DNA of 64,000 nt from the NCBI RefSeq assembly GCF_000378205.1, contig NZ_KB899411.1, forward strand, positions 62,001-126,000, written 5' to 3'. The position numbers and the translations under genes were made by a program. The notes beneath the pieces were generated by a model. The model made no database searches. It saw only the letters and a program-made list of their open reading frames with translations, and was not told where the DNA came from. Of this stretch, positions 10,658 to 25,786 are shown in pieces; the stretch's first letter is position 1, and each line of letters starts with the position of its first letter. The stretch comes from Sediminispirochaeta bajacaliforniensis DSM 16054 (lineage in GTDB: Bacteria > Spirochaetota > Spirochaetia > DSM-16054 > Sediminispirochaetaceae).

Positions 10658-10861
10658 CTAAGATTCCTTCCGAATTCCGAGAGCGTACTCATGGACAATC
10701 CCATTCAGACTGGCAAGCTTCCGCCGTACCGTCCGGATTTCAAGGCGATTTTCCATGTGACCGATGACCTTATTCACCCGCAAATCGAGGTACTTCCTCC
10801 GCAGCTCTTCCCGCTTCTCTAGCAACTCTTGATAGGTAAGGTCCTTGAATGAATCTTTCAT
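10658..10861 (-). CDS. rpmC: 50S ribosomal protein L29
   Basis: 67-residue helical L29 near the peptide exit tunnel. Recognised by [21 protein letters not shown] and [14 protein letters not shown]. It starts 3 nt after rplP in the normal S10 order rplP-rpmC-rpsQ. Confidence 0.96.
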   Translation of the reverse strand: MKDSFKDLTYQELLEKREELRRKYLDLRVNKVIGHMENRLEIRTVRRKLASLNGIVHEYALGIRKES

Positions 10862-10864
10862 ACG

Positions 10865-11281
10865 CTACTCCAGATCCCGTCTAACAATAAATTTGGTTTT
10901 GATCGGGAGTTTACTACCAGCTAAGGCCATAGCGGACCGTGCCAGCTCTTCGCTGACGCCAGCCATCTCAAACATGACAGCTCCCTTCTTCACCACTGCA
11001 ACCCAACCTTCGGGGTTACCTTTTCCTTTACCCTGCCTGGTTTCCGCAGGCTTCTTGGTATAGGGCATATCCGGAAAGATCCGGATCCACACTTTACCGC
11101 CACGCTTAACGTGTCTGGTCATCGCGATACGAGCCGCCTCAATCTGCCGGTTGGTAATCCATTTAGGCTCGAGAGCGACCAGACCGAAATCGCCGAAGGC
11201 AACATGGGTACCGCGACGGGCCACGCCGTCGGTCTTACCACGCTGCCGTTTCCTATATTTGGTTCTCTTCGGACTCAGCAT
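10865..11281 (-). CDS. rplP: 50S ribosomal protein L16
   Basis: 138-residue L16 near the A site. The N-terminus [19 protein letters not shown] and the block [22 protein letters not shown] are diagnostic, followed by [17 protein letters not shown]. It lies 6 nt after rpsC. Confidence 0.98.
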   Translation of the reverse strand: MLSPKRTKYRKRQRGKTDGVARRGTHVAFGDFGLVALEPKWITNRQIEAARIAMTRHVKRGGKVWIRIFPDMPYTKKPAETRQGKGKGNPEGWVAVVKKGAVMFEMAGVSEELARSAMALAGSKLPIKTKFIVRRDLE

Positions 11282-11287
11282 AGCTCG

Positions 11288-11989
11288 CTATCTCCTCGCA
11301 CCGGTCTTCTCACGCTTTTTACGCACAAGCAGCCCGGCATCTTCTTTCTGATCTTTCTGGTACACCTCGCCGTTAAAGGTCCACACCTTTACACCAATGG
11401 CACCAAAGGTTGTCCTGGCTTCGGCAAAGCCGTAATCGATATCGGCACGCAACGTATGAAGAGGAACCCGCCCCTCATGATGCCAGGCGACACGACTCAT
11501 CTCAGCACCGCCAAGCCGTCCGGAGATCCGGACCTTAACACCTTGAACACCGGACTGCATGGCCTTACTTACCGCCATCTTCAGCGTTCTTCTAAAAGCT
11601 CCCCGCATTTTCAACTGCCTGGCGATATTTTCAGCAATGATCTGAGCATCCGCCTCGGGTCGCTTTACTTCCTTTATCTTAATCTGAATCTTCTTCTTGG
11701 CAATTTTCTGAAGCCGAGCACCGATCTTCTCGATATTGCTACCCTTCGCACCGATAATAATACCGGGACGACTGGTTTTCACAACGATGGTGATCCTCTG
11801 GGGATGACGAATAATCTCAATATCGGAAATATCGGCCCCCTGCGTTTCAGGACAGCTTTCCAGTTCCTTTCTCAGCGCAAGGTCTTCATGAAGTGTATCC
11901 GCATATTCCCGGGGATCGACGTACCACTTTGACTTCCAGGTCTTGTTGATGCCAAGACGCATTCCTATCGGATTAACTTTCTGACCCAT
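11288..11989 (-). CDS. rpsC: 30S ribosomal protein S3
   Basis: 233-residue S3 at the mRNA entry. The N-terminus [18 protein letters not shown] is followed by a KH domain ([20 protein letters not shown]) and the C-terminal [17 protein letters not shown] block. The start directly abuts the rplV stop. Confidence 0.98.
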   Translation of the reverse strand: MGQKVNPIGMRLGINKTWKSKWYVDPREYADTLHEDLALRKELESCPETQGADISDIEIIRHPQRITIVVKTSRPGIIIGAKGSNIEKIGARLQKIAKKKIQIKIKEVKRPEADAQIIAENIARQLKMRGAFRRTLKMAVSKAMQSGVQGVKVRISGRLGGAEMSRVAWHHEGRVPLHTLRADIDYGFAEARTTFGAIGVKVWTFNGEVYQKDQKEDAGLLVRKKREKTGARR

Positions 11990-12352
11990 CTACTCCCCCA
12001 TGTTCGCGATTTCGTCGACAACGACCGAAATATGGCTGAGTCGTTTCAGCAAAATATCCCGACGCCCCCGGCTCCTCGGCCATACCCGCTTATAACGGGG
12101 GCCCTCATTCACCTGAAGCTCTTTCACATACAGCATCTCTTCGTCAAGCTTCTTGTTCTGCGAAAGCGCGTTAGCTGCTGCAGACATAATCACTTTGCGG
12201 AGGTATGTCGCACCCTTATTGGGCATGCTTTCAAGAATGGCGACGGCCTGAACGTAAGGCTTACGCCGTACATTGTCGGCAATCGGCCGAAGCTTCTTCG
12301 GAGAAATCATCAGATGCTTGGCATGTGCCTGATATCCTTTCTTCCCTTCCAT
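11990..12352 (-). CDS. rplV: 50S ribosomal protein L22
   Basis: 120-residue L22, which lines the exit tunnel with its beta-hairpin loop (GPRYKRVWPRSRGRRDIL). The core ISPKKLRPIADNVRRKPYVQA is conserved. The ATG at 12350-12352 has AGGTG 5 nt upstream. The GTG codon just before it is also in frame but less likely as the start. It follows rpsS by 8 nt. Confidence 0.96.
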   Translation of the reverse strand: MEGKKGYQAHAKHLMISPKKLRPIADNVRRKPYVQAVAILESMPNKGATYLRKVIMSAAANALSQNKKLDEEMLYVKELQVNEGPRYKRVWPRSRGRRDILLKRLSHISVVVDEIANMGE

Positions 12353-12360
12353 CACTTCAC

Positions 12361-12642
12361 CTATCTCTTACTCGCCTTTTTGTCGGAACCTGCATGACCC
12401 CGAAAAAAACGCGTCGGCGCAAATTCGCCAAGCTTGTGACCCACCAAATTCTCGGTCACATAAACGGGGACCCATGTCTTCCCGTTGTAAACCGAAATGG
12501 TGAAACCAACCATCTCCGGAATAATCGTCGAACAGCGGGAGTAGGTCTTGATCATCTTCTTATCCCCGGCCTTACCGGCTTCGACGATCCGTTTATACAG
12601 CTTCTTCTCAATGAAGGGTCCCTTTTTAATCGATCTGGACAC
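12361..12642 (-). CDS. rpsS: 30S ribosomal protein S19
   Basis: 93-residue S19 of the 30S head. It begins [15 protein letters not shown] and carries the typical [14 protein letters not shown] and [20 protein letters not shown] blocks. The start codon is GTG (12640-12642). It lies 10 nt after rplB. Confidence 0.98.
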   Translation of the reverse strand: MSRSIKKGPFIEKKLYKRIVEAGKAGDKKMIKTYSRCSTIIPEMVGFTISVYNGKTWVPVYVTENLVGHKLGEFAPTRFFRGHAGSDKKASKR

Positions 12643-12652
12643 GTATCAACTC

Positions 12653-13477
12653 CTACTTCCGTCTTTTGACGATAAACTTGCTCGAAGACTTGCTCTTCTT
12701 CCTGGTCTTATAGCCCTTGGTAGGAACACCCCAGGGAGAAACAGGATGACGTCCGCCGGATGTTTTTCCTTCACCACCGCCATGCGGGTGATCAACAGGG
12801 TTCATAACAACACCCCGAACCTTCGGCCGATGCCCCATCCATCGTGAACGTCCAGCCTTTCCGACGGAAACATTCATGTGGTCTTCATTTCCAACTATCC
12901 CGATGGTGGCAAAACATTTGCCGAACACCATCCTCATTTCACCGGAGGGAAGTTTTACGGTAACGTAATCGCCCTCTTTAGCAAGGACAGATGCGCTGAC
13001 TCCGGCGGCACGAACCATCTGCCCGCCGCGCCCCTTCTGCAGCTCGATGTTGTGAACAGGCATACCAAGGGGAATATTCTCAAGAGGAAGAGCATTTCCG
13101 ATCTGGAGAGGAGACTTAGCCCCACTCTGTACGGAATCACCAACCTGCAACCCCTTAGGCGCAAGAATGTACCGTTTTTCTCCATCGGCATAGTAGACAA
13201 GGGCAATATTCGCAGAACGATTGGGATCGTATTCGATCGCCTTCACTGTCCCGGGAACATCAAACTTATCCCTGCGAAAATCTATGGTTCTGTAAAGCCT
13301 TTTATGGCGACCGCCACGACGCCGAACGCTTATGCGTCCGCCGGCACCACGCCCAGCCTTAAAAGGTATACCCTTTGTAAGTTTTTTCTCACCGGGTCCG
13401 TCGGAAAGCCCCTCAAAAGAAAGACTTGTCGTATAACGGAGACTCGGTGTTCTTGGTTTATACGTCTTAAGTGCCAC
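12653..13477 (-). CDS. rplB: 50S ribosomal protein L2
   Basis: 274-residue L2, needed for subunit association and peptidyl transfer. It shows the OB/SH3-like domains ([20 protein letters not shown]) and the C-terminal RNA-contacting segment [20 protein letters not shown] with the conserved histidine. The start is GTG (13475-13477). It lies 15 nt after rplW. Confidence 0.98.
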   Translation of the reverse strand: MALKTYKPRTPSLRYTTSLSFEGLSDGPGEKKLTKGIPFKAGRGAGGRISVRRRGGRHKRLYRTIDFRRDKFDVPGTVKAIEYDPNRSANIALVYYADGEKRYILAPKGLQVGDSVQSGAKSPLQIGNALPLENIPLGMPVHNIELQKGRGGQMVRAAGVSASVLAKEGDYVTVKLPSGEMRMVFGKCFATIGIVGNEDHMNVSVGKAGRSRWMGHRPKVRGVVMNPVDHPHGGGEGKTSGGRHPVSPWGVPTKGYKTRKKSKSSSKFIVKRRK

Positions 13478-13492
13478 GTTCTCCCCCTCTCC

Positions 13493-13795
13493 TTAGACGC
13501 CTTCGATCTGTTCGATCTTGTCGCCGGCAGCGAGGGTGACGATGGCCTTTTTCCAGCCGGTCGTCGAGCCCTTTCTCATACCCGCTTTTGTACGGGTCGT
13601 CTTCGGCTTTGCCTTTACGCTCACCATATTACACTTAACGGGGCGTACCTTGAACAGTTCCTCAACGGCGTACATTACCTGTACCTTATTTGCTTTCGGG
13701 TCGACACGAAAAATGTACTTCTTCTTATCGTCTTCCCGCATACTGTTCGATTTTTCCGTCAATACCGGCTCTATAATGATCTGATCCGCTCTCAC
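13493..13795 (-). CDS. rplW: 50S ribosomal protein L23
   Basis: 100-residue L23, the docking site for trigger factor and SRP at the tunnel exit. It has DQIIIEPVLTEKSNSM near the start and FRVDPKANKVQVMYAVEELF. An ATG at 13822 is in frame but lies inside rplD and has no ribosome-binding site. The GTG at 13793-13795 follows GGGGGAG and gives the usual family N-terminus. Confidence 0.93.
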   Translation of the reverse strand: MRADQIIIEPVLTEKSNSMREDDKKKYIFRVDPKANKVQVMYAVEELFKVRPVKCNMVSVKAKPKTTRTKAGMRKGSTTGWKKAIVTLAAGDKIEQIEGV

Positions 13796-13805
13796 CTGCT
13801 CCCCC

Positions 13806-14435
13806 TTACGCCTTATCGCCATAGAAGTCGTTCAGGCTGCCGGCGGCAGTCTCAAGAAGCACAATATTCTTCCCGTAAAAAAGCTCACGGACACTCATCC
13901 GATTGTAACTGAGCATTTTTACCCACGGAATATTCTTTCCGGCCCGCCTAATCATGGCGTCGTCATCTTTCAACACAACAACGGTTCGTGTTTCAGGAAC
14001 CAATGTCTTAAGAATTCCGACCAGATCTTTCGTCTTACCGCTTTCGACGGTAAAATCCTCTACCACTTTGATGGCATTTTCTTTCGTCTTCAGTGATAAA
14101 ACGGATTTCATTGCCAACCGCTTCATCTTTTTCGGCAACCGAAAACCATAATCTCTCGGCTTCGGTCCGAAAATCGTACCACCGCCAACCCATACGGGAG
14201 ACTTTTTATCCCCACTTCTGGCATGTCCGGTTCCCTTCTGTCGCCAGGGCTTGGAATTGCTCCCTTTCACTTCGGCCCGTGTCTTCGTACAAGCCGTTCC
14301 GACCCGACGGTTTGCAAGTTCGCTGTTCACCGCATAGTAAATGGCGCCCTCGCTCACTTCGCGTCCGAAGACCGAATCATTAAGTGCAATGGTACGAACT
14401 TCCTCGCCTTTTATTGAAAAGACCTTAGCATCCAT
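13806..14435 (-). CDS. rplD: 50S ribosomal protein L4
   Basis: 209-residue L4, whose extended loop reaches the exit tunnel (SNSKPWRQKGTGHARSGDKKS, residues about 55-85). In E. coli L4 represses the S10 operon; the S10 leader structure it binds there is not known in spirochaetes and was not recognised here. It starts 9 nt after rplC. Confidence 0.98.
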   Translation of the reverse strand: MDAKVFSIKGEEVRTIALNDSVFGREVSEGAIYYAVNSELANRRVGTACTKTRAEVKGSNSKPWRQKGTGHARSGDKKSPVWVGGGTIFGPKPRDYGFRLPKKMKRLAMKSVLSLKTKENAIKVVEDFTVESGKTKDLVGILKTLVPETRTVVVLKDDDAMIRRAGKNIPWVKMLSYNRMSVRELFYGKNIVLLETAAGSLNDFYGDKA

Positions 14436-14444
14436 AGTTCGCCT

Positions 14445-15065
14445 CTATTTCTTCTTCGCTTTTTGTACGATAACCATACTCTGGCGCGGACCAGGAATAG
14501 CTCCCTTCACCATAAGAACCTGCTTTTCTTCATCCACTTTGATAACACGCAGATTCTGAACCGTCGTCCTTGCAGCACCCATGCGGCCGGGCATCTTTGC
14601 CCCTTTCAAAACCTTCGAAGGAGTAGCAGCCATCCCGGTACCGCCAAGTCCTCTATGAAACTTGGAACCGTGGGTCGCCCTACCTCCTTTGAAACCATGC
14701 CGCTTCATGGCACCCTGGTAACCTTTACCCTTGGAGGTGCCTACAACATCCACAAAAGATATCTCTTTGAAAATTCCGACTCCGAGGGTCTCCCCTACCG
14801 AGCTCTCAGCCTCAAAGTCCCGCATCTCAACGAGGTACCTTTTGGGATGAACATTCTCGGGGAACTGACCGCCGTACGGTTTCGTAACATGTTTACTCTT
14901 CAAATCTTCAGCACCGATAACCGAGGCGGTGTATCCGTTCTTCTCTTCGTCCCGCTTATCGATAACAACGTTATCTTCTATCTTGATGACGGTAACGGGA
15001 GTCAAAACCCCACGTTCGTCAAATATTTGCGTCATTCCGACTTTCTTGCCGATCAGCCCTAACAT
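14445..15065 (-). CDS. rplC: 50S ribosomal protein L3
   Basis: 206-residue L3. The N-terminus MLGLIGKKVGMTQIFDERG and the central RHGFKGGRATHGSKFHR and GMAATPSKVLKGAKMPGRMG blocks that reach toward the peptidyl transferase centre are all present. It lies 32 nt after rpsJ. Confidence 0.98.
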   Translation of the reverse strand: MLGLIGKKVGMTQIFDERGVLTPVTVIKIEDNVVIDKRDEEKNGYTASVIGAEDLKSKHVTKPYGGQFPENVHPKRYLVEMRDFEAESSVGETLGVGIFKEISFVDVVGTSKGKGYQGAMKRHGFKGGRATHGSKFHRGLGGTGMAATPSKVLKGAKMPGRMGAARTTVQNLRVIKVDEEKQVLMVKGAIPGPRQSMVIVQKAKKK

Positions 15066-15097
15066 GTCATACCTCGACTGTAGATTTCTTCGTACCC

Positions 15098-15406
15098 TTA
15101 CTGCTTAATCTCTACATCAACACCAGCAGGAAGCTCAAGCTTCATTAGGGCATCCATCACTTTCGATGTAGGATCAAGAATATCTATAAGTCGCTTGTGG
15201 GTCCTCATTTCGAACTGTTCCCGCGACTTCTTGTTCACATGCGGCGACCTCAAAACAGTAAACTTGTTAATTCTGGTCGGCAGCGGTACGGGCCCGGCAA
15301 CCTTGGCACCAGCCTTGGCAACGGTTTGTACAATCGCCCGTGAGCTCTGATCAATCAGCTCAACATCAAAACCTCTCAGCCGCACGCGGATTCTGTCCTT
15401 GGCCAT
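15098..15406 (-). CDS. rpsJ: 30S ribosomal protein S10 (NusE)
   Basis: 102-residue S10, also the NusE partner of NusG in transcription-translation coupling. It begins [19 protein letters not shown] and has the tRNA-contacting [25 protein letters not shown]-type loop near residue 45. The frame is open 14 codons upstream, but the ATG at 15404-15406 follows GGGAGGAAGA and matches the family start; the upstream part overlaps a terminator-like hairpin. Confidence 0.97.
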   Translation of the reverse strand: MAKDRIRVRLRGFDVELIDQSSRAIVQTVAKAGAKVAGPVPLPTRINKFTVLRSPHVNKKSREQFEMRTHKRLIDILDPTSKVMDALMKLELPAGVDVEIKQ

Positions 15407-15416
15407 TCTTCCTCCC

Positions 15417-15460
15417 GAAAAACCGGCCCCGCGAACTCCTTCCGGCATCGCGGGGCCCGA
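15417..15460 (-). terminator. Terminator-like hairpin between tuf and rpsJ
   Basis: A 9-bp all-matching GC-rich stem (15425-15433 with 15449-15457) with a 15-nt loop is followed on the minus strand by GGTTTTT. It fills the 61-nt gap between the tuf stop and rpsJ start. It is probably an attenuator that lets only part of the transcription from the tuf promoter enter the S10 genes, since no other promoter is obvious downstream. Confidence 0.7.
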
Positions 15461-15467
15461 AAATCCG

Positions 15468-16658
15468 TTATTCGATAATCTCGGTCACCTGGCCACTTGC
15501 AACAGTTCTACCACCCTCGCGGATAGCGAAGCGAAGACCTTTTTCCATGGCAATCGGGTGAATAAGTTCAATCTCAAGCTCGGTGTTATCTCCGGGCATA
15601 ACCATCTGCTTATCGGCAGGCAGGTTTACCGTTCCGGTAATGTCAGTGGTCCGGAAGTAAAACTGAGGCCGATAACCGCTAAAAAAGGGCGAGTGACGAC
15701 CACCCTCTTCTTTGCCTAGTACGTACAAAGCACCCTTAAACTTCTTATGAGGAGTAATTGTTCCCGGTTTTGCAAGAACCTGACCGCGAACAACATCCTT
15801 TTTATCCACACCACGAAGAAGAGCACCGATATTATCACCGGCCTGTCCTTCATCGAGAAGTTTGTTGAACATCTCAACACCGGTACAGGTGGTCTTCTTG
15901 GTGTCTTTGATCCCGACAATCTCGATTTCATCACCAACATGGATAACACCGCGCTCCACACGACCGGTAACAACGGTTCCACGTCCCTGAATCGAAAAGA
16001 TATCTTCGATGGGCATCAGGAAGTCGAGATCGACAGCCCGCTCGGGAAGCGGAAAGTAGCTATCCATAGCATCGAGAAGATCGGCAATGCACTTGGTCTT
16101 CTCGGGATCATCGATATGAGTCATCGCTTCAAAAGCGGAACCCTTGATGATCGGAGTTTCATCACCGAGAAATTCATACTCCTTAAGGAGATCACGCATC
16201 TCCTCTTCAACCAGCTCAATCAGATCGGGATCATCAACCTGGTCACATTTGTTGATAAAAACAATCAATGCAGGCACACCAACCTGACGAGCAAGAAGGA
16301 TATGCTCTTTGGTCTGAGCCATTGCTCCGTCGGTGGCCGCAACAACGATGACAGCACCGTCCATCTGAGCAGCACCGGTAATCATATTCTTGATATAGTC
16401 GGCGTGTCCCGGGCAATCCACGTGAGCATAGTGACGATTCTCAGTCTGGTATTCGATGTGACGGGTATTGATGGTGATACCACGCTGCTTCTCTTCGGGA
16501 GCATTGTCGATATCTTCATAGCTCATAACCTTGTCACCGGTCTGCTTGGCGCAGTACATTGAGATAGCCGCAGTCAAAGTTGTCTTTCCATGGTCGACGT
16601 GACCAATGGTACCAACGTTAATATGTGGCTTTGTTCTCTCAAATTTTGCCTTAGCCAT
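15468..16658 (-). CDS. tuf: Translation elongation factor Tu
   Basis: 396-residue EF-Tu, the GTPase that delivers aminoacyl-tRNA. G1 motif GHVDHGKTT, switch region [13 protein letters not shown] (G3) and NKCDQVD (G4) are all intact, as are domains 2 and 3 ([12 protein letters not shown], then [15 protein letters not shown] at the C-terminus). The ATG at 16656-16658 follows AAGGAGGAACGG. An in-frame codon ten residues upstream would not match the family start. Unlike the E. coli str operon, fusA is absent between rpsG and tuf. Confidence 0.98.
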   Translation of the reverse strand: MAKAKFERTKPHINVGTIGHVDHGKTTLTAAISMYCAKQTGDKVMSYEDIDNAPEEKQRGITINTRHIEYQTENRHYAHVDCPGHADYIKNMITGAAQMDGAVIVVAATDGAMAQTKEHILLARQVGVPALIVFINKCDQVDDPDLIELVEEEMRDLLKEYEFLGDETPIIKGSAFEAMTHIDDPEKTKCIADLLDAMDSYFPLPERAVDLDFLMPIEDIFSIQGRGTVVTGRVERGVIHVGDEIEIVGIKDTKKTTCTGVEMFNKLLDEGQAGDNIGALLRGVDKKDVVRGQVLAKPGTITPHKKFKGALYVLGKEEGGRHSPFFSGYRPQFYFRTTDITGTVNLPADKQMVMPGDNTELEIELIHPIAMEKGLRFAIREGGRTVASGQVTEIIE

Positions 16659-16940
16659 CCGTTCCTCCTTGTGTTTCTCCACACACAAATAAAATTAAAT
16701 TATATAGCTCCTAATTAAATGGAAGCCACACATGAGACCGATCGTTCGGAAAATCCGAATGTAAAAAATGATGAGTTCATTTAAGGAAGGATTCCAGAGG
16801 TCAAAACGGTCGATCCAGCCGTCTGACGTGGCTGCTTGATTCGCTACAGCGTCTGGAACCACCTTATCATCCCTCGGCGGACGATCGGTTTGGCTCACAC
16901 AAGCCTTCATTATGCGAGAGCGGAAAACTCTCTATGTGTT
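16659..16940 (-). other. Long untranslated leader of tuf / S10 operon
   Basis: About 280 nt separate the predicted transcription start (near 16938) from the tuf ATG. The stretch includes a 71-codon open frame (16695-16910) with no ribosome-binding site and no recognisable family, judged non-coding, and a small TTCGGA/TCCGAA hairpin. No tRNA or known leader motif was identified. Confidence 0.45.
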
Positions 16941-16944
16941 GGCG

Positions 16945-16973
16945 ATTTTATAATCAAACGCCTTTTTAGTCAA
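16945..16973 (-). promoter_or_regulatory. Promoter of the tuf-S10-spc-alpha operon
   Basis: On the minus strand TTGACT (16968-16973) and TAAAAT (16945-16950) are 17 nt apart, directly after the hairpin that follows rpsG. It is the best sigma-70 match in the 356-nt rpsG-tuf gap. Confidence 0.75.
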
Positions 16974-16974
16974 C

Positions 16975-17007
16975 AGCCCTATTCCCTCAAAAAAGAAGAA
17001 TAGGGCT
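16975..17007 (-). terminator. Hairpin after rpsG
   Basis: A 10-bp perfect stem (16975-16984 with 16998-17007) begins a few bases past the rpsG stop. The T run is in the loop, not after the stem, so it is not a canonical intrinsic terminator. It abuts the tuf promoter -35 box and may partly end rpoBC-rpsLG transcripts or protect their 3' end. Confidence 0.5.
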
Positions 17008-17014
17008 GTATTTA

Positions 17015-17485
17015 CTACCAGCGGTAGTGAGAAAAGGCCTTGTTGGCCTCTGCCATCCGGTGAGTATCCTCTTTTTTCTTAAAAGCGGTACCGGTGGAAT
17101 TAAAAGCATCAAGCATTTCGGCCGACAACTTCTCGCTCATGGAGCGACCGCTTCTGGAACGGGCCGCCTGAATGATCCATCGCATGGCCAAAGCATCCCG
17201 ACGCTTTTCCCGAATTTCGACAGGAACCTGATAGGTTGAACCACCGACTCTCCGGCTCTTAACCTCAACCACAGGCCTGACGTTCTCCAAAGCCTTCTGA
17301 AAAACAACCATCGCCTCTTCGCCGGCCTTCTCGGCCATGATGGCGAAAGCATCATACATAATCCCGGTGGCGGTAGATTTCTTTCCATCTTCCATCATCC
17401 GGGAAATAAATTTACTAACGGTTTTACTGCCGTATCTGCTGTCGGGCAGGATATCACGCTCTTTTGCAACTCTTCGTCTGGACAC
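17015..17485 (-). CDS. rpsG: 30S ribosomal protein S7
   Basis: 156-residue S7, the primary organiser of the 30S head. It starts [20 protein letters not shown] and contains the [20 protein letters not shown] block and C-terminal [11 protein letters not shown]. The start codon is GTG behind GGGGAGAGGT. It lies 11 nt after rpsL; tuf rather than fusA follows. Confidence 0.98.
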   Translation of the reverse strand: MSRRRVAKERDILPDSRYGSKTVSKFISRMMEDGKKSTATGIMYDAFAIMAEKAGEEAMVVFQKALENVRPVVEVKSRRVGGSTYQVPVEIREKRRDALAMRWIIQAARSRSGRSMSEKLSAEMLDAFNSTGTAFKKKEDTHRMAEANKAFSHYRW

Positions 17486-17496
17486 CTCTCCCCTCC

Positions 17497-17871
17497 TTAC
17501 GCCTTCGGCCGCTTAGCACCATATTTGGAACGGCCCTGACGACGGTCATCAACACCAAGGGTATCTTTTGCCCCTCGCACGATGTGATACCGCACACCGG
17601 GAAGATCCTTTACACGACCGCCTCGGATGAGAACAACCGAATGTTCCTGAAGATTATGACCAATTCCCGGAATATAAGCGGTAACTTCGATCCCGTTGGT
17701 GAGCCGCACACGCGCAACCTTCCGAAGAGCGGAATTCGGCTTCTTCGGCGTGACTGTCATAACTCTGGTACAGACACCCCTCTTCTGCGGGCACGCTTCG
17801 AGGGCCGGTGCCTTTCCCTTCTTTCGAATTTCCTTCCGTCCATTCCGGACGAGTTGGTTAATCGTCGGCAT
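17497..17871 (-). CDS. rpsL: 30S ribosomal protein S12
   Basis: 124-residue S12 of the decoding centre. It begins [20 protein letters not shown] and holds the conserved [16 protein letters not shown] and [12 protein letters not shown] blocks. Lys43 in TPKKPNS is the normal, streptomycin-sensitive residue. It lies 69 nt after rpoC. Confidence 0.98.
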   Translation of the reverse strand: MPTINQLVRNGRKEIRKKGKAPALEACPQKRGVCTRVMTVTPKKPNSALRKVARVRLTNGIEVTAYIPGIGHNLQEHSVVLIRGGRVKDLPGVRYHIVRGAKDTLGVDDRRQGRSKYGAKRPKA

Positions 17872-17940
17872 TTACTGGATACACTCCCTTAACGTATCGT
17901 TTTATCCGCAAAGCGGCCAAGCCCAGCATGGAGGCGACAC

Positions 17941-22218
<4,278 letters not shown>

Positions 22219-22232
22219 CCAAACCGCTCCTC

Positions 22233-25200
22233 TTAGAACTGGGTTCCCTGTCGGTTGATCAGTTCTTCATCCCGCTCGGTCAGCGGAATCCTCTTTCCCT
22301 TACTGTCGTAGATCGACATATCCAGGGCCAGTCCACGCAGCTCCTGTACAAGAACATTGAAAGATTCCGGCACACCGGCGGCGGTCGAAGGTTCACCCTT
22401 TACAATGCTCTCATATATCTTTGCTCGTCCATTCATATCGTCTGACTTGATGGTAAGCAGCTCCTGCAGGGTATTGGCGGCACCATATGCCTCAAGGGCC
22501 CAGACCTCCATTTCACCAAGCCGCTGCCCACCGAATTGGGCCTTTCCACCAAGAGGCTGCTGGGTAACCAGCGAGTACGGTCCGGTGGAACGTGCATGCA
22601 TCTTGTCATCCACAAGGTGGTGCAGCTTGAGCATATACATCACCCCTACAAAAACGGAATTCTCAAACGGAATACCGGTCTGTCCGTCGCGAAGAACGGT
22701 TTTTCCCCCGATAGGAAGGCCAGCTTCTTTCATTTTCTGTTCGATCTGATCGGTGCTTGCAGACTGAAAGACCGGAGTGGAAAACCACTTATCCAGGGCA
22801 AGAGCAGCCCAGCCAAGTTCGGTCTCCAGGATCTGGCCGAGGTTCATTCGGCTTGGAACACCCAACGGATTAAGGCAAAGATCCAGAGGAGTACCGTCGG
22901 CCATGTAGGGCATATCCTCTTCCGGAAGCACCCTTGCAACGACACCCTTGTTTCCGTGACGACCGGCCATCTTATCACCCTGCCGCAACTTTCGTTTGGT
23001 GGCGATCAACACCTTAACCACTTCTTCCACCCCGGGAGGAAGATCGTCCCCCTCTGAACGGCGCAGACGCTGGACATCGATAACCGTACCTTCGACTCCA
23101 TGAGGAACCTTTAGGCTGGTATCCCGGACCTCTTTCGCCTTTTCACCGAATATCGAGTTGAGCAGCTTAAACTCAGGGGTTGTTTCGGTCTCCGACTTCG
23201 GCGTTACCTTTCCGACCAGGATATAGCCGGACTTCACCTTGGCACCAATCCTGATAATCCCCTCTTCATCCAGCTGTTCCAGAGACTTTTCGTTGGTATT
23301 GGGGATATCCCGAGTCAGCTTTTCGGGACCCAATTTCGTTTCCCGAACATCGACGGTAAATTCCTTGATATGAATAGAGGTATAACTGTCCTCTTTTACC
23401 ACTTTCTCGCTGATCAGGATGGCGTCTTCATAGTTATAACCGTTCCATGGAACAAAACCGACTATCATATTTTGGCCCAGAGCAAGCTCCCCCGCCCTGG
23501 TGGCAGGCCCGTCTGCAAGAACCTGACCCTTATCGATTTTCTGGCCAAGCGAAACAACAGGCTTCTGATTAAAACAGGTATCCTGGTTCGTCCGCTGAAA
23601 CTTCTGCACGTGATACACATCCCGGTCATGGTCGTTCTTAGGACTATCAGGCTTGATCACCACCTCAAGACTGGTAACATGCTCCACAACACCGGAACGT
23701 TTCGCCTTAAGCAAGACACCGGAGTCGTAGGCAGTCTTCGCCTCCATACCAGTCCCGACCCTCGGAGGCTCGGGAAAGACCAGAGGAACAGCCTGGCGCT
23801 GCATATTCGATCCCATGAGGGCCCGGTTGGCGTCATCATGCTCAAGGAACGGGATAAGGCTGGTCGCCACCGAAATAACCTGCTTCGGCGAAACATCCAT
23901 ATACTGAATATCCGAAGAGGGCTTTGTGGTATAATCACCGCCCTTACGTATGGAAATCATCTCATCAAGAAAGGTTCCGTTTTTATCGATCTTCGCATTG
24001 GCCTGGGCAATATTATACTTTTCTTCATCCATTGCGGAGAGGTATTCGATATCCCGGGTCGCATGACCATTCACAACCTTTCGATAAGGGGCCTCAAGAA
24101 AGCCGTATGAATTTACCTTGGTGTAGTTCGCCAAGGAAACAATCAGCCCGATATTCGGACCTTCAGGGGTCTCGATGGGACACATACGACCGTAATGGGT
24201 ATAGTGAACATCACGAACCTCGAAACCCGCACGATCCCGGGAAAGGCCACCGGGTCCAAGGGCGTTGAGCCGCCGCTTATGGGTAAGCTCGGCAAGGGGG
24301 TTTACCTGGTCCATAAACTGAGAGAGCTGACTGGAACCGAAAAACTCTTTTATCGCCGCCACAACCGGCTTGATGGAAATAAGATCCTGAGGACGAACCG
24401 TGTCGGTCTCCTTCAGGCTCATCCGCTCCTTGGCGATTCGCTCCATCCTGGCAAAAGCGGTTTTCAGCTGATTTGCCAAAAGCTCACCAACCGAACGTAT
24501 CCGGCGGTTTCCAAGGTGATCGATATCATCAACATAGGCTTCACCAATGTAGACCTTGATAAGGAAAAGCATGGTGTTGACAATGTCCATCTTGCTAAGC
24601 ACATGGGAATCATCAGGATTCTCATAATCGAATTTCTTATTAAGTTTATAACGACCAACCCTGCCGAGGTCGTAACGACGGCTGGAGAAAAACATCGAAT
24701 GAAGGTCTTTTTCCGCGGCTTCGAGAGTAATAGGTTCTCCCGGCATCAAAACAGAATAGACCGCAATAAGGGCATCCTCTTTCGTCGGTTCATCGACATT
24801 CGGATCATCCTTAACGATCTTAACCTCTTCACGCTCAAAACAGTTGAGAATAATTTGACTGTGAAGGGATTCGGGATGAGAGAAGTCGATAACCTCGATT
24901 TCACGAACCTCGGAATGGAGCAGTTCATCCACATCATGAGGGTGGAGCTTCTCTCCGGCACGATAGAGCTTACGAGTCTCACCATCCCGTTCGACAAAAA
25001 CAGCCCTGGCGAGAACCTTATTCACCAGCTGCTCTTTCTTCTCCCGTTCCTCGGAAACATGCTCTAAGGTCTTCTTATAAAAGAGATCGATAATCTTCTC
25101 ACGAGCATCAAAGCCGAGAGCCCTAAGAAACAGGCTTCCGAGAATCCGTTTTTTCCGGTCGATTTTGGCATATATCAGCTCTTTTTTCTGGTCTATCTCA

Positions 25201-25733
25201 AACTCGAGCCACGATCCCCTGTAGGGGATTATCCTGGAGGAGAAGATTCCCTTTTCGTGACTAAAAATAACACCGGGAGAACGGTGAATCTGACTAACAA
25301 CAACACGTTCGGCACCATTAATAATAAAGGTACCCCGCTCGGTCATCAAAGGGATATCCCCGACATAGATATCCTTCTGACGAATCTCACCGGTTTCATG
25401 AAAGACAAGATTGATCTTCGCCTTGACAGGAACCGCGTAGGTGAGGCCTTTTCGCTTACATTCTTCCTGAGAAAATTTGATATTTTCCTCATCCAGGGTA
25501 TACTGGGTATACTCAAGACTCATGTCCCCGTTGGGACTTTCGATAGGAAAAACAGTCTGAAAGACTTCTTCAAGTCCCTGTTCCGCAAGATCCTGACCGG
25601 CGAGGAGCTTGGAACGCTGCAGGAACCGGTCGTATGAAGTGAGCTGAATATCAACGAGGTCCGGCAGCTCCATCACTTCCTGGAACTCTTGGCCGATATA
25701 TGTTCGTTCAATGGCTTTGCCTTGAGCAACCAT
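22233..25733 (-). CDS. rpoB: DNA-directed RNA polymerase subunit beta
   Basis: 1166-residue beta subunit. The rifampicin pocket reads [15 protein letters not shown], then [13 protein letters not shown]. The residue equivalent to E. coli Ser531 is Asn490 (codon AAC at 24264-24266). Asn here is known in Borrelia and treponemes and goes with natural rifampicin resistance. Other standard blocks ([34 protein letters not shown] and the C-terminal [20 protein letters not shown]-type region) are intact. A hairpin lies between rplL and this gene. Confidence 0.98.
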   Translation of the reverse strand: MVAQGKAIERTYIGQEFQEVMELPDLVDIQLTSYDRFLQRSKLLAGQDLAEQGLEEVFQTVFPIESPNGDMSLEYTQYTLDEENIKFSQEECKRKGLTYAVPVKAKINLVFHETGEIRQKDIYVGDIPLMTERGTFIINGAERVVVSQIHRSPGVIFSHEKGIFSSRIIPYRGSWLEFEIDQKKELIYAKIDRKKRILGSLFLRALGFDAREKIIDLFYKKTLEHVSEEREKKEQLVNKVLARAVFVERDGETRKLYRAGEKLHPHDVDELLHSEVREIEVIDFSHPESLHSQIILNCFEREEVKIVKDDPNVDEPTKEDALIAVYSVLMPGEPITLEAAEKDLHSMFFSSRRYDLGRVGRYKLNKKFDYENPDDSHVLSKMDIVNTMLFLIKVYIGEAYVDDIDHLGNRRIRSVGELLANQLKTAFARMERIAKERMSLKETDTVRPQDLISIKPVVAAIKEFFGSSQLSQFMDQVNPLAELTHKRRLNALGPGGLSRDRAGFEVRDVHYTHYGRMCPIETPEGPNIGLIVSLANYTKVNSYGFLEAPYRKVVNGHATRDIEYLSAMDEEKYNIAQANAKIDKNGTFLDEMISIRKGGDYTTKPSSDIQYMDVSPKQVISVATSLIPFLEHDDANRALMGSNMQRQAVPLVFPEPPRVGTGMEAKTAYDSGVLLKAKRSGVVEHVTSLEVVIKPDSPKNDHDRDVYHVQKFQRTNQDTCFNQKPVVSLGQKIDKGQVLADGPATRAGELALGQNMIVGFVPWNGYNYEDAILISEKVVKEDSYTSIHIKEFTVDVRETKLGPEKLTRDIPNTNEKSLEQLDEEGIIRIGAKVKSGYILVGKVTPKSETETTPEFKLLNSIFGEKAKEVRDTSLKVPHGVEGTVIDVQRLRRSEGDDLPPGVEEVVKVLIATKRKLRQGDKMAGRHGNKGVVARVLPEEDMPYMADGTPLDLCLNPLGVPSRMNLGQILETELGWAALALDKWFSTPVFQSASTDQIEQKMKEAGLPIGGKTVLRDGQTGIPFENSVFVGVMYMLKLHHLVDDKMHARSTGPYSLVTQQPLGGKAQFGGQRLGEMEVWALEAYGAANTLQELLTIKSDDMNGRAKIYESIVKGEPSTAAGVPESFNVLVQELRGLALDMSIYDSKGKRIPLTERDEELINRQGTQF

Positions 25734-25786
25734 TCTTCCCCCCTGGACAGTTGGATAGTATCCTATTCATTCAAAAGACACAAATC

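Noticed and set aside
16695-16910. 71-codon open frame in the tuf leader
   Set aside because: No ribosome-binding site, odd composition and no recognisable family; treated as untranslated leader.
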